A program made the translations under genes and the position numbers. Source: Variovorax paradoxus (lineage in GTDB: Bacteria; Pseudomonadota; Gammaproteobacteria; Burkholderiales; Burkholderiaceae_C). From it: a stretch of DNA of 64,000 nucleotides. The DNA is taken from positions 868,001-932,000 of the forward strand of contig NZ_JAUSXL010000002.1 in NCBI RefSeq assembly GCF_030815975.1, in the 5' to 3' direction. This document shows positions 54,223 to 62,587 of the stretch, in pieces. The notes below the pieces were generated by a model that saw only the letters and a list, made by a program, of their open reading frames with translations, made no database searches and was not told where the DNA came from. Within the stretch, counting starts at the first letter, position 1, and the number at the start of each line of letters is the position of its first letter.

Positions 54223-55554
54223 ATGAAGAGAAGAGATTTCGTCAAGAGCAGTGCGGCAACGGTGTTCGGCGCCGGCCTGCCTTTGCGCGGGGCGCTCGCG
54301 CAGAGCCGCTATGCCAAATACGCGGGCCAGACCGTGACCTTCGGCATCCCGGCGCATCCGCACTACGACGCGATGCTGAAGGTCCTGCCTGAATTCACCA
54401 AGGAGACCGGCATCAAGGTCGACGTGGACAAGCTGGCCATGGGCCGCATGAAGGAAAAGCACCTGCTCGAAATGGCCAAGCCGCAGGGCGACTACGACCT
54501 GGTGAGCTACGTGGTGATGTGGAAGGGCGAGTACGTCGCCAAGAACCTCATCCATCCACTGGAGCGCTTCTTCAAGAATCCTGCGCTGGCCGATCCCGCC
54601 TACGACCTGAACGACATCGTCCCGATCTACCTGGAAAACCTGGGCATGGTCGGCGGCCCCAAAGGCTACCTCGCAGGTCCCGGCGCCCAGCTCTACGGCC
54701 TGCCCTATGGCGCCGAGACCTCGGTGCTGGCCTACCGCCGCGACATCTTTGCCAAGCACAACCTGCAGCCACCGACCAACTACGACGATTTCGCCAGGCT
54801 TCTGCGCCTGCTGAAGGACAAGGAAGGCATCGGCGCATTGGCATCGCGCGGACAGGCTGGTCACCAGTGCGTGCATGCCTGGCTGCTGCACCTGAACCCG
54901 CTTGGGGGCAGCGTCTTCGACGACGGTTGGAAGGTGCGCTTCAACGACGAAGCGGGCGTCAAGGCACTCAAGTTCCTGCAGGAGGTGGTGGCCACCGGGC
55001 CGGCCGGCATCCCGGCCTATGGGCAGGGCGAGAGCAACACGGCCTTCCTGCAAGGCCAGGCCGCGATGTACCTCGATTCCACCTCGCTCGCCGGCCTGGT
55101 CAACGACCCGGCCAAATCGAGGATCGCCGGCAAGGTGAGCTGGGCCTTGCACCCGATGGGCGCGAAGCGCGCGTCGCAGTCGGGCGGCCTGGGCCTGGCG
55201 ATTCCGAGGAACGCGAAGAACGCCGAGGCCGGCTTCCTGCTGATGCAGTGGCTCACCTCCAAGGCGCAGGACAAGGCCTGCACCCGGGCCGGCGGCACTC
55301 CGGTGCGCAACTCGACAATGGTCGATGCCGAACTGGTGCGCCAGTACCCGGAGTTCATCACCTTCAGGGAGGCATTGAAGTACTCCAACCCCGACTGGCG
55401 GCCGATCATCCCGGTGTGGGACAAGATCAACGTGCAGGCGCTGGGCGTGGGCATCTCCGAGGCGTTGACGGGCAAGAAAACGGCTGAAGCCGCGCTCAAT
55501 GATCTGGTGGCGCCGGTCACGCAGATCATGCGCGAGGGCGGCTACAAGGTCTGA
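54223..55554 (+). CDS. ABC transporter solute-binding protein (family 1)
   Basis: A 443-residue periplasmic receptor with a Tat-like signal ([18 protein letters not shown], cleavage after ALAQ). The mature part has the family-1 pattern: [58 protein letters not shown] and [26 protein letters not shown] precedes the ATG at 54223. Upstream codons in the same frame come only from the frameshifted ATPase and are not part of this protein. It serves the two permeases that follow; the cargo is probably a sugar or sugar acid. Confidence 0.93.
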   Translation: MKRRDFVKSSAATVFGAGLPLRGALAQSRYAKYAGQTVTFGIPAHPHYDAMLKVLPEFTKETGIKVDVDKLAMGRMKEKHLLEMAKPQGDYDLVSYVVMWKGEYVAKNLIHPLERFFKNPALADPAYDLNDIVPIYLENLGMVGGPKGYLAGPGAQLYGLPYGAETSVLAYRRDIFAKHNLQPPTNYDDFARLLRLLKDKEGIGALASRGQAGHQCVHAWLLHLNPLGGSVFDDGWKVRFNDEAGVKALKFLQEVVATGPAGIPAYGQGESNTAFLQGQAAMYLDSTSLAGLVNDPAKSRIAGKVSWALHPMGAKRASQSGGLGLAIPRNAKNAEAGFLLMQWLTSKAQDKACTRAGGTPVRNSTMVDAELVRQYPEFITFREALKYSNPDWRPIIPVWDKINVQALGVGISEALTGKKTAEAALNDLVAPVTQIMREGGYKV

Positions 55555-55559
55555 CCGCG

Positions 55560-56435
55560 ATGCGTACATCTCCCTGGATTCCGGCCTTCTACGTCGGCCC
55601 GGCCGTGCTCATCATGGCGGCGGCCTGCCTCTACCCGGTGCTGTCGGCCTTTCAGCTCGGCTTCTTCGACTGGAGCATGGGTACGCCGTGGAGCGACGCG
55701 CGCTGGGTCGGCCTGGACAGCTTCGTGTCGGCATTCTCCAATCCACGCGTGTGGTCGTCGCTCTGGACCACCCTGCTCTTCGCCGCTGTTTGCGTGAGCG
55801 CGGAGATGGTGCTGGGCGTCGCTCTCGCATTGGCACTCGAAAAGCCGGTGCGCGGCACGGCCTTCTTCCGCACGCTGTTCATTCTGCCGATGATGATCGC
55901 GCCCATTGCGGTCGGCCTGGCCTGGCGCTATTTGTTCGACGCGCAGTTCGGCCTCGTCAATGCGGTCCTGGGCCTGTTCGGCATTGCCGCGCGCGGCTGG
56001 CTGGCCGACCCGACCCTGGCCTTCGCTGCCATCGTCATCGCCGACATCTGGCAGTGGACGCCCTTCGTCTTCATCATGATGGTGGCAGCCTTGGCCAATG
56101 TGGACGGAGCCGTGATCGAGGCCTCGCGCATCGACGGCGCAAAGTGGTGGCAGATGACCTTCCTGGTCAAGCTGCCGATGGTGATGCATGTGATTGCCAT
56201 CACGCTGATGATGCGGCTGATCGACGCCTTCCGCGTGCTGGAAGTGATCTACGTGCTGACCTTCGGCGGACCGGGCGACTCGACCGAGATCCTCGCGCTG
56301 CACATCTACAAGACCGCCTTCGTCGGCCAGCAGCTCGGCGCGGCCGCCGCGATCTCGGTGCTCCTGCTGCTGGTGGTGGCACTGCTGTCGTGGGGCGCGC
56401 TGCGGCTGTCGAATCCACTCAAGAACGACAGGTAA
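55560..56435 (+). CDS. CUT1 sugar ABC transporter permease (UgpA/MalF type)
   Basis: A 291-residue inner-membrane protein with six hydrophobic helices. The coupling (EAA-type) loop reads EASRIDGAKWWQMTFLVKLP, and the C-terminal LEVIYVLTFGGPGDSTEIL is typical of UgpA-like permeases. It starts five bases after the receptor gene and ends nine bases before the second permease. Confidence 0.93.
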   Translation: MRTSPWIPAFYVGPAVLIMAAACLYPVLSAFQLGFFDWSMGTPWSDARWVGLDSFVSAFSNPRVWSSLWTTLLFAAVCVSAEMVLGVALALALEKPVRGTAFFRTLFILPMMIAPIAVGLAWRYLFDAQFGLVNAVLGLFGIAARGWLADPTLAFAAIVIADIWQWTPFVFIMMVAALANVDGAVIEASRIDGAKWWQMTFLVKLPMVMHVIAITLMMRLIDAFRVLEVIYVLTFGGPGDSTEILALHIYKTAFVGQQLGAAAAISVLLLLVVALLSWGALRLSNPLKNDR

Positions 56436-56444
56436 GGCGGCCCC

Positions 56445-57269
56445 ATGAAACGCTCTCCCCTCATCGTGGCGTTGCACTACGCGATGCTGATCGCGCTGGC
56501 CTTGCTGTGCATCGCACCGATCGCCGTGATCTTCACCACCAGCCTGCGCCAGCAGGTGCATATCTTCGCCGAGCCGCTGAACTTCATCTTCACGCCCACG
56601 CTGGAGAACTACCGCGCCGTGCTGGAAGAAGACAAGTTCAGCAGCTACCTGATGAACAGCCTGTTCGTCGGCATCGTCTCGACGGCCGTCACGCTGGTGC
56701 TGGGCTGCATGGCGGCCTATGGCCTGGCGCGCTTCCGGTTCCCGGGGCGCAACACGGTGGCCTACGCCACGCTGCTGCTGCGCACCGTGCCGCTGGCCGT
56801 GCTGGCCATCCCGGTCTTCATGATCTGGAACCAGTGGCACCTGGTCAACAGCCTCTGGGGCCTCGTGCTGCTGTACGTGGCCGTGAACCTGCCATTCACC
56901 ATCTGGCTGCTCTACGGCTTCGTGCTGCAGGTGCCCATCGAACTGGAAGAAGCCGCGGCCATCGACGGCTGCGGGCCGATCCAGGTGTTCGTCAAGGTGC
57001 TGCTGCCGCTCATGGCACCGGGCCTGGCGGCGGCCTCGATCTTCACTTTCCGCATCGCGTGGAACGAGTTCATTCTGGCGCTGGTGCTGACCGACCGGCA
57101 CACGCGCACGCTACCGGTGGCGGCGTCGCTGTTCATCACCGACATGGGCGTCGACTGGGGCAAAGTGATGGCGATGGGCAGCCTGATCGCGATCCCGCCG
57201 CTGATCTTCACCTTCGTCGCTGCACGCCAGATCATCACCGGGCTCACGGCCGGTGCCGTGAAGGGATGA
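56445..57269 (+). CDS. CUT1 sugar ABC transporter permease (UgpE/MalG type)
   Basis: A 274-residue permease with six hydrophobic helices. The coupling loop is EEAAAIDGCGPIQVFVKVLL, preceded by NLPFTIWLLYGFVLQVPIEL and followed by LPLMAPGLAAASIFTFRIAW. It forms the heterodimer with the previous gene product. The lactonase gene starts within a few bases of its stop. Confidence 0.93.
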   Translation: MKRSPLIVALHYAMLIALALLCIAPIAVIFTTSLRQQVHIFAEPLNFIFTPTLENYRAVLEEDKFSSYLMNSLFVGIVSTAVTLVLGCMAAYGLARFRFPGRNTVAYATLLLRTVPLAVLAIPVFMIWNQWHLVNSLWGLVLLYVAVNLPFTIWLLYGFVLQVPIELEEAAAIDGCGPIQVFVKVLLPLMAPGLAAASIFTFRIAWNEFILALVLTDRHTRTLPVAASLFITDMGVDWGKVMAMGSLIAIPPLIFTFVAARQIITGLTAGAVKG

Positions 57270-57274
57270 CGCGC

Positions 57275-58204
57275 ATGAACGCCTCCATCGAAATTCTCGA
57301 TGCGCGCCTGCGCCCTATCGTCGAGGGCGCGCAGTTGGAAAAACTCTGCACCGGCGCCCAGTGGAGCGAAGGCCCGGTCTGGATGCACGAGGACGAAGCC
57401 GTGCTGTGGAGCGACATTCCGAACAACCGCATGCTGCGCTGGAGCGAGCGCGAGGGCATGACGGTATGGCGCACCGCCGTCGAGTTCACCAACGGCCACG
57501 CGCGCGATCTCAACGGCGATCTTCTGCACTGCTCACATGGCCTGCGCGCGATCGTGCGCACACGCCTCTTGCCCAGTGGCCTGCGCGCCGACACGCCTGA
57601 CGAGATCGTGGTCGATCGCTACCTCGGCAAGCGCCTCAACTCGCCCAACGACATCGTGGTGAAGCGAGACGGCACGATCTGGTTCACCGACCCGCCCTAC
57701 GGCATTGCCAGCGACCGCGAAGGCCACCGGGCGGAGCGCGAACAGCCGGCCAACTTCGTGTTCCGCTTCGAGCTGGCGAGCGGTCGCCTCGACGCCATGA
57801 CCGATGCGGTGCAGGAGCCCAACGGACTCGCCTTCTCGCCCGATGAATCGCTGCTCTACGTGAGCGATACCTCGGCGGCGATGCGCAGCGACGGCAGCGG
57901 CCGCCACCACCTCATGGTGTTCGACGTGCGCGCCAACGCCCTCGCGAACCCCCGCGTGTTCGCCGAGGTGAATCCCGGCCTGCCGGATGGCATTCGGCTC
58001 GACGTGCAGGGCTGGCTCTACACCAGCAGCCTCGACAGCGTGCAGGTCTACCACCCCGACGGCAGCCTTCTTGGCAAGATCCACGTGCCGGAGAAGGTGG
58101 GCAACCTTTGCTTCGGCGGCGTGCGGCGCAACCAGCTCTACATCGCGGCGAGCACGTCGCTCTACCGCATCACTCTTCGTACCGAGGGAATCCAGCGCCC
58201 ATGA
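57275..58204 (+). CDS. SMP-30/gluconolactonase-family lactonase
   Basis: A 309-residue beta-propeller lactonase with GAQWSEGPVWMHEDEAVLWS (metal Glu), NGHARDLNGDLLHCSHG, RLNSPNDIVVKRDGTIWFTD (metal Asn), EPNGLAFSPDESLLYVSD and GLPDGIRLDVQGWLYTSS (metal Asp). The start at 57275 has AAGGGA eight bases upstream; the ATG at 57266 overlapping the permease stop is an alternative. It should open a sugar lactone imported by the ABC system or formed in the periplasm. It differs clearly from the lactonase at 28304. Confidence 0.9.
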   Translation: MNASIEILDARLRPIVEGAQLEKLCTGAQWSEGPVWMHEDEAVLWSDIPNNRMLRWSEREGMTVWRTAVEFTNGHARDLNGDLLHCSHGLRAIVRTRLLPSGLRADTPDEIVVDRYLGKRLNSPNDIVVKRDGTIWFTDPPYGIASDREGHRAEREQPANFVFRFELASGRLDAMTDAVQEPNGLAFSPDESLLYVSDTSAAMRSDGSGRHHLMVFDVRANALANPRVFAEVNPGLPDGIRLDVQGWLYTSSLDSVQVYHPDGSLLGKIHVPEKVGNLCFGGVRRNQLYIAASTSLYRITLRTEGIQRP

Positions 58205-59130
58205 CACAAGAAATCCTGCTCCTGGTGGAAAAGTGCAGCCACTGCTTCAGCTACTACGACATCGAAAGCGGTGAACGGCTGCACAGCATCGCCCTCGAGG
58301 AGTTCCCGCACGAGTTCGTGGTGGACGCGGCGAAGCGTTTCGCCTACGTGGGCCACTATGGCGTCGAGACCTCGGGCCATTCGGGCCACGGCGGCACCAG
58401 CATCTTCCAGATCGACATCGCGGCGCGCAAGCTCTCTCGAACCATCGACATCGCGCCCTTCAACCGGCTGCACGGCATGCAGATGGACGAACAGGGCCGT
58501 CTCTACGTGCTGAGCGAGGACCGCGCGCAGTTGGTGGTGCTCGACCACCCGGAGACCGACACCGCGCCGCGCCGCGCAGTGCCCGCCGGCGGCATCAAGA
58601 GCCACCTGTTTGCGCTCACCCGCGACGGACAGACGGCCTACGTGATGAACCTGCTCTCGCACACAGTGACCAAGGTCCGGCCGCACGACGCCACAGTGGC
58701 GCCGGTGCCCTGCTCGCCCGGGGAGAAGCCCGAGGGCTACGCGCTCTCGGTCGACGAGAAGACGCTCTACGTCAGCAACCGGTGGAGCAACACGCTCGCG
58801 GCCATCGACACCGCCACCATGAAGGTCCTGCGCGATGCCCCCTCGCGCGAAGACGCGACACGCCTCTACCTGTACCGCGACGGGCGGCTGGTGGTCACCA
58901 ACTACGGGGAGCGTAGCCTGTCGGTGGTCGATCCGGCGAGCCTGAGGGAACTGGCCTGCATCCCGATGGAGGCGCGCGCCATTGCGCTGAGCTTCCATCC
59001 GACCCGGCCGCTCGCCTTCGTGAGCCAGGACAACGACCGGCTCGGCTACTTCAACATGGAGACGCTGGCCTTCGAGCGCTTCATCGACACGCAGCGCGAA
59101 CCGGACGTGTCATGCACCGTGCTGCTGTGA
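58201..59130 (+). CDS. YncE-like beta-propeller protein
   Basis: A 309-residue protein of repeated propeller blades: HEFVVDAAKRFAYVGHYGVE, LHGMQMDEQGRLYVLSEDRA, HLFALTRDGQTAYVMNLLSH and GYALSVDEKTLYVSNRWSNT. This matches YncE/YVTN-type repeats. No signal peptide is seen. The ATG overlaps the lactonase stop (ATGA), so it is the coupled last gene of the cluster. Some relatives are lactonases (YbhE type), so a second lactone-hydrolysing activity is possible; no catalytic residues can be fixed by eye. Confidence 0.85.
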   Translation: MTQEILLLVEKCSHCFSYYDIESGERLHSIALEEFPHEFVVDAAKRFAYVGHYGVETSGHSGHGGTSIFQIDIAARKLSRTIDIAPFNRLHGMQMDEQGRLYVLSEDRAQLVVLDHPETDTAPRRAVPAGGIKSHLFALTRDGQTAYVMNLLSHTVTKVRPHDATVAPVPCSPGEKPEGYALSVDEKTLYVSNRWSNTLAAIDTATMKVLRDAPSREDATRLYLYRDGRLVVTNYGERSLSVVDPASLRELACIPMEARAIALSFHPTRPLAFVSQDNDRLGYFNMETLAFERFIDTQREPDVSCTVLL

Positions 59131-59273
59131 ACGGTCCCGGCAAGTCGGATCGAGTTCGCACGCAGCCTACCGCAGCGGCCGGATTCACGACGATCTTGTT
59201 ACTCCCCGCTGCGCTCGCCAGTCCATAGAGTTGCCTTGCGGCGCCATCCACGGCGCACCACAAGGAGCCGGCG

Positions 59274-59555
59274 ATGAGCATCAAGATCAGCAACGACAGC
59301 AGCACGAACACCCGTATCGCGCAGGCGCTCGGCATCTGTCGAAGCATCGCTGCGTGCAATGAGCGCCTTGCACGCAGCAACGATGTCCACGCGCTCACGG
59401 CGGCGCTGATGCTGCCCTGCTACCAGGCCGATCTCAGGCGCCTGGCGCGGGAGCTGACGAATGCGGAGCAGGACGAGCTGAGGTCTGTGCTGCGGCGGTT
59501 GGAGAACGTTGAGCCGCCGCTTCCCCGGCGACAGGCCCTCTCGGCCGTTCACTGA
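59274..59555 (+). CDS. Small hypothetical protein, 93 aa
   Basis: A 93-residue soluble protein, probably helical (RIAQALGICRSIAACNERLA, then LRRLARELTNAEQDELRSVL), with AAGGAG just upstream of the ATG at 59274. No signal peptide or membrane segment. It is preceded by 143 bases without a recognised feature and is convergent with the secreted hypothetical gene at 59642. I do not recognise a family. Confidence 0.6.
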   Translation: MSIKISNDSSTNTRIAQALGICRSIAACNERLARSNDVHALTAALMLPCYQADLRRLARELTNAEQDELRSVLRRLENVEPPLPRRQALSAVH

Positions 59556-59641
59556 GCCCAGACCGCCTGCATCACCGAGGACATCGCCACGATCAACGGA
59601 TCGCTGGCACGCTCGGCCCGGCACCGCAACGGCCTTCGCCC

Positions 59642-60277
59642 TCAGCGCCGCTTGGGTGCCTGCGTGCCCGCCGGAGCGGTCGGTGGCGCAGGGAGCGCGC
59701 TCGCGGCCGCCGGGTCTCGCCAACCGTACTCGACATAGCGGCGGATGATCAGGCAGCCTGGCGGTGAATCGATCAGCGAAACCGACGAGGTCGGCTCCTT
59801 GTCATCGGTGTAGACCGCGTAGTTAGGCAGTAGCCGCGTCATTCTGTAGCTCGCCAGCTCCTGCTGACCGACGCTCGCGCACGTGAAGGGCGCGACCGAG
59901 ATGCGCTCGGCGGACACGGTGCAGGCGCCGCTGTCGTCGGGAATGGCAGTGATCGAGCCGACCACCCCGGCGTTCTGGAACTCCATGCCTATCAGCGAGA
60001 ACATCGGCCCGGCATCGGGGCGCTTGCGGTCCCAGTCGAGCAGCACGTCGTGGCTGCGGCTGCCCTGCACGGTGAGTGTCGAAAGCCGCGTGATGGCCGG
60101 CAGGCAGCGCTTGATGCCCACGCTGGCGGCGGCGCGCGTGAGCGTGTCCAGCGGCGGCGCAGGTGGCACCTGAAGCACCAGCACGCCTTGGGCGAGCGCG
60201 GTGCCGGCAGTTGCCCATGCAAGGGCTGCCAGCAGCAGACAGGGCGGCCGTCGGGTGGGCTTCATCGCGGGCCTCAT
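59642..60277 (-). CDS. Secreted hypothetical protein downstream of the DUF2827 genes
   Basis: A 211-residue protein from the ATG at 60277, which overlaps the stop of the upstream DUF2827 gene (ATGA); a start at 60265 (MKPTRRPPC) is an alternative. A signal peptide is present (LLLAALAWATAGTALAQG). Four cysteines (RCLPAI, GACTVS, FTCASV, GCLIIR) could form two disulfides in the periplasm, and the C-terminus is Pro/Ala-rich. No family recognised. Its coupling to two DUF2827 genes and the adhesin suggests an accessory role in the same surface system. Confidence 0.75.
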   Translation of the reverse strand: MRPAMKPTRRPPCLLLAALAWATAGTALAQGVLVLQVPPAPPLDTLTRAAASVGIKRCLPAITRLSTLTVQGSRSHDVLLDWDRKRPDAGPMFSLIGMEFQNAGVVGSITAIPDDSGACTVSAERISVAPFTCASVGQQELASYRMTRLLPNYAVYTDDKEPTSSVSLIDSPPGCLIIRRYVEYGWRDPAAASALPAPPTAPAGTQAPKRR

Positions 60278-61422
60278 GCGTAAAGGTTTTCGATGGCGGC
60301 GGTGTAGCTGCGCACGTTGTCCTCGCCCTCGGGGTCGAGCGTGGCGATGAAACGGCGTGCGCGCTCGCGGTAGGCCGGCAAGTCGGCATCGTGCTCGGTG
60401 AATGCACGCTGCAGGGCGCGCCCGCCCTCCTCGCAATCGAAGTCGTCATAGCGATAGCCGCAGTCGCCGACGAGGTGCGAGTTGTGGATCAGCGGATAGC
60501 CGCCGTACAGGGCCTCGTAATAGAGGTAGTTCTGCGCGTTTTCCCAGTGGTGCGCAAACACGGCGTCAATCTTGCCCGGCACCACCTGGTACACCGGAAA
60601 GCGGCCCTCGAAGCTGGCCAACCCATGCTGCACGATGTCCAGGCTCTGCGCGAAGCCGACGAACAGCGGCTTGTCCTTCAGATGGAAACTGTTGTAGACC
60701 CACATCTTCTCGATCAGCCTCGGCTGCGCGCGATGCGCCGCCTCGCAGCCGAGCATCGGGATGAAGCTTGTCTTCACCATGCAGATGTTGGGTTCGAAGA
60801 TGGCCACGCGCCACTGCTTGCGGCCGGGCTCGTAGGCAAACGGCGAACTTTGCGGCGTCCGTGCCATGGCACGCTCCAGCACCATCGGACTCCAGAGATG
60901 CGGCATGAGCCGCACCGGCGCGCGGAAGGTGCTCTGGAAGTAGGGCTTGCACGACCTCTCGTACTCGGGGATGGTCCAGACCTCGTCGTAGGGCGCGCCC
61001 GAGATCAGCAGGCCGTGCGGCTTGTCGAAAATCATGCGCTCGATGTCGATCACGTAATCGTTGCCCACGCGCATCGAGACGATCTTGCCGCCCCGCTCGC
61101 GGAACGCCACGGACCACGGCATGGCCAGTTGGGCGCTCATCTCGATCATGAGGTCGAGCTCCTGCCCGGCCGTGGCCATGTCGATGATGGGCACCGGCGA
61201 ATCGGCGAGAAAGTTGGTGGCATCCGCCGGTCCGCCGTCGCCACCACCGGCCACCAGCACGGCGCTTTCCACGCGCGGCGAACGCAACAGCAGCATCACC
61301 AGGAACAGGCAGTTCTGGTAGACGCCGTTTTCCCACAGGCTCTGCTCGCCCTTGCGGATAAAAATGGAAACGCCGACCTTCAACTTCGCCGGCATGGCGG
61401 TCTTTGGTTGCGCTTCGCTCAT
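60274..61422 (-). CDS. DUF2827 protein, putative glycosyltransferase, paralogue B
   Basis: A 382-residue cytoplasmic protein of the DUF2827 family. It resembles GT-B glycosyltransferases in layout: an N-terminal domain starting VGVSIFIRKGEQSLWENGVY and a C-terminal part with AIFEPNICMVKTSFIPMLGC, a HHWENAQNYLYYEALYGGYP segment and PLIHNSHLVGDCG like a nucleotide-sugar site. It is coupled to its paralogue upstream and the secreted gene downstream by ATGA overlaps. The glycosyltransferase role is inferred from these motifs and the Ser/Thr-rich adhesin gene at the head of the operon. Confidence 0.82.
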   Translation of the reverse strand: MSEAQPKTAMPAKLKVGVSIFIRKGEQSLWENGVYQNCLFLVMLLLRSPRVESAVLVAGGGDGGPADATNFLADSPVPIIDMATAGQELDLMIEMSAQLAMPWSVAFRERGGKIVSMRVGNDYVIDIERMIFDKPHGLLISGAPYDEVWTIPEYERSCKPYFQSTFRAPVRLMPHLWSPMVLERAMARTPQSSPFAYEPGRKQWRVAIFEPNICMVKTSFIPMLGCEAAHRAQPRLIEKMWVYNSFHLKDKPLFVGFAQSLDIVQHGLASFEGRFPVYQVVPGKIDAVFAHHWENAQNYLYYEALYGGYPLIHNSHLVGDCGYRYDDFDCEEGGRALQRAFTEHDADLPAYRERARRFIATLDPEGEDNVRSYTAAIENLYA

Positions 61423-62570
61423 CTGGCGACCCTCGCGCTTTCGGCACGGAATGCGGCGTTGCCGCCCACCAGGTGCAGCAAGCGCTGCGCATAACCATCG
61501 ATGTTCGCGAGGTTCAGCGGATCGACCGCATCAAAGACCCGCTGCGAGCGGGCACGGTAGTCGCCGAACTGCCGGTCATGGCCGCGCACGGCCTGCAGCA
61601 GCTGCGCCGCGCCCGCGGCGATGTCGAAGTCGGGGTAGTAGTAGCCCGCATCGCGCAGCCAGGGCGAGTTGTGCACCAGCGGGTAATTGCCGTAGAGTCC
61701 ATCGAGGTAGCAATAGTTCTGGTCGTTCTGCCATTGATGTGAAACCACGGCGTCGGCGAACTGCGCCATGAAGCCCGCGAAGTCATGCCGGCCATGGAAG
61801 ATCGCCTTGTGCTGGCGCACGATGTCGAGCGAGTTCGCCAGGTACAGCATGGTCGGGTGATCCTTGAGGTGCAGGGTGTTGAGCACCTGCATCGAGGTCA
61901 CCGAGGCCCGATCTGCGCGGTAGGCTTCGTCGCAGATCAGCATGGGCACGCTGCTGGACTTCACCACCGAGATGTTGGGCTCGAAGATCGCCACGCGAAA
62001 TCCCGGCTGCTGCACCGTACGCGGCGCGTAGCCGAAACGAAGGCCCGATGCCTCGACCTGCGCGACGCGCTGGGCGAGGAACTGCGGCGACCAGAGATAA
62101 GGCACCTCGAACACCGGGCAGCGATGCATGGTGCGCATCATGGGCGTGAACACTGCGTCCTTGGGCAGCAGCCACACCTCGTCGCAGCGGTCGGGCCTGC
62201 TGAAGTGGCCCTTGTCGGTGAACACGATCGGCTCCACCAGCCCCACGAAAGGCTGCCCCACGCAATGGAACACCACGCGGCCGCCGCAGGCGCGGAAATA
62301 GGAGAGCCATTGCACATCGAGCGCACCGGCCATCTCGATGACCACGTCCAGCGCGCCGGTCAGATCCCGTGCCCGCCCGAAGCCCAGGCCCATGGCGGCA
62401 ACGTCGACCTGGGGCGGCATGCTCGGTTGGTCGCCGACATCGACCAGGGTCACGGATTCGACGAACTCGATGCGTTGGAGCAGCCGGGCGAGAAACAGGA
62501 CGTTCTGCCCCATCCCGTTTTCCCAGATGTTCTGGCCAGCGTGAGTCAGGACTGAAATACCAACGCGCAT
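61419..62570 (-). CDS. DUF2827 protein, putative glycosyltransferase, paralogue A
   Basis: A 383-residue paralogue of the next gene with the same landmarks: VGISVLTHAGQNIWENGMGQ, AIFEPNISVVKSSSVPMLIC, HQWQNDQNYCYLDGLYGNYP and PLVHNSPWLRDAGYYYPDFD. No signal peptide or membrane helix, so it acts in the cytoplasm. It begins only 17 bases after the adhesin stop codon and overlaps the second DUF2827 gene by four bases. Modification of the adhesin is the most economical reading of this order, but no acceptor or donor is known. Confidence 0.82.
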   Translation of the reverse strand: MRVGISVLTHAGQNIWENGMGQNVLFLARLLQRIEFVESVTLVDVGDQPSMPPQVDVAAMGLGFGRARDLTGALDVVIEMAGALDVQWLSYFRACGGRVVFHCVGQPFVGLVEPIVFTDKGHFSRPDRCDEVWLLPKDAVFTPMMRTMHRCPVFEVPYLWSPQFLAQRVAQVEASGLRFGYAPRTVQQPGFRVAIFEPNISVVKSSSVPMLICDEAYRADRASVTSMQVLNTLHLKDHPTMLYLANSLDIVRQHKAIFHGRHDFAGFMAQFADAVVSHQWQNDQNYCYLDGLYGNYPLVHNSPWLRDAGYYYPDFDIAAGAAQLLQAVRGHDRQFGDYRARSQRVFDAVDPLNLANIDGYAQRLLHLVGGNAAFRAESARVAR

Positions 62571-62587
62571 ACCGATTCAGCGGCTTG

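Noticed and set aside
55499..57265. Upstream in-frame extension of the lactonase across both permease genes
   Set aside because: The extension is an out-of-frame shadow of two clear six-helix permeases; the lactonase start is at 57275 or 57266.
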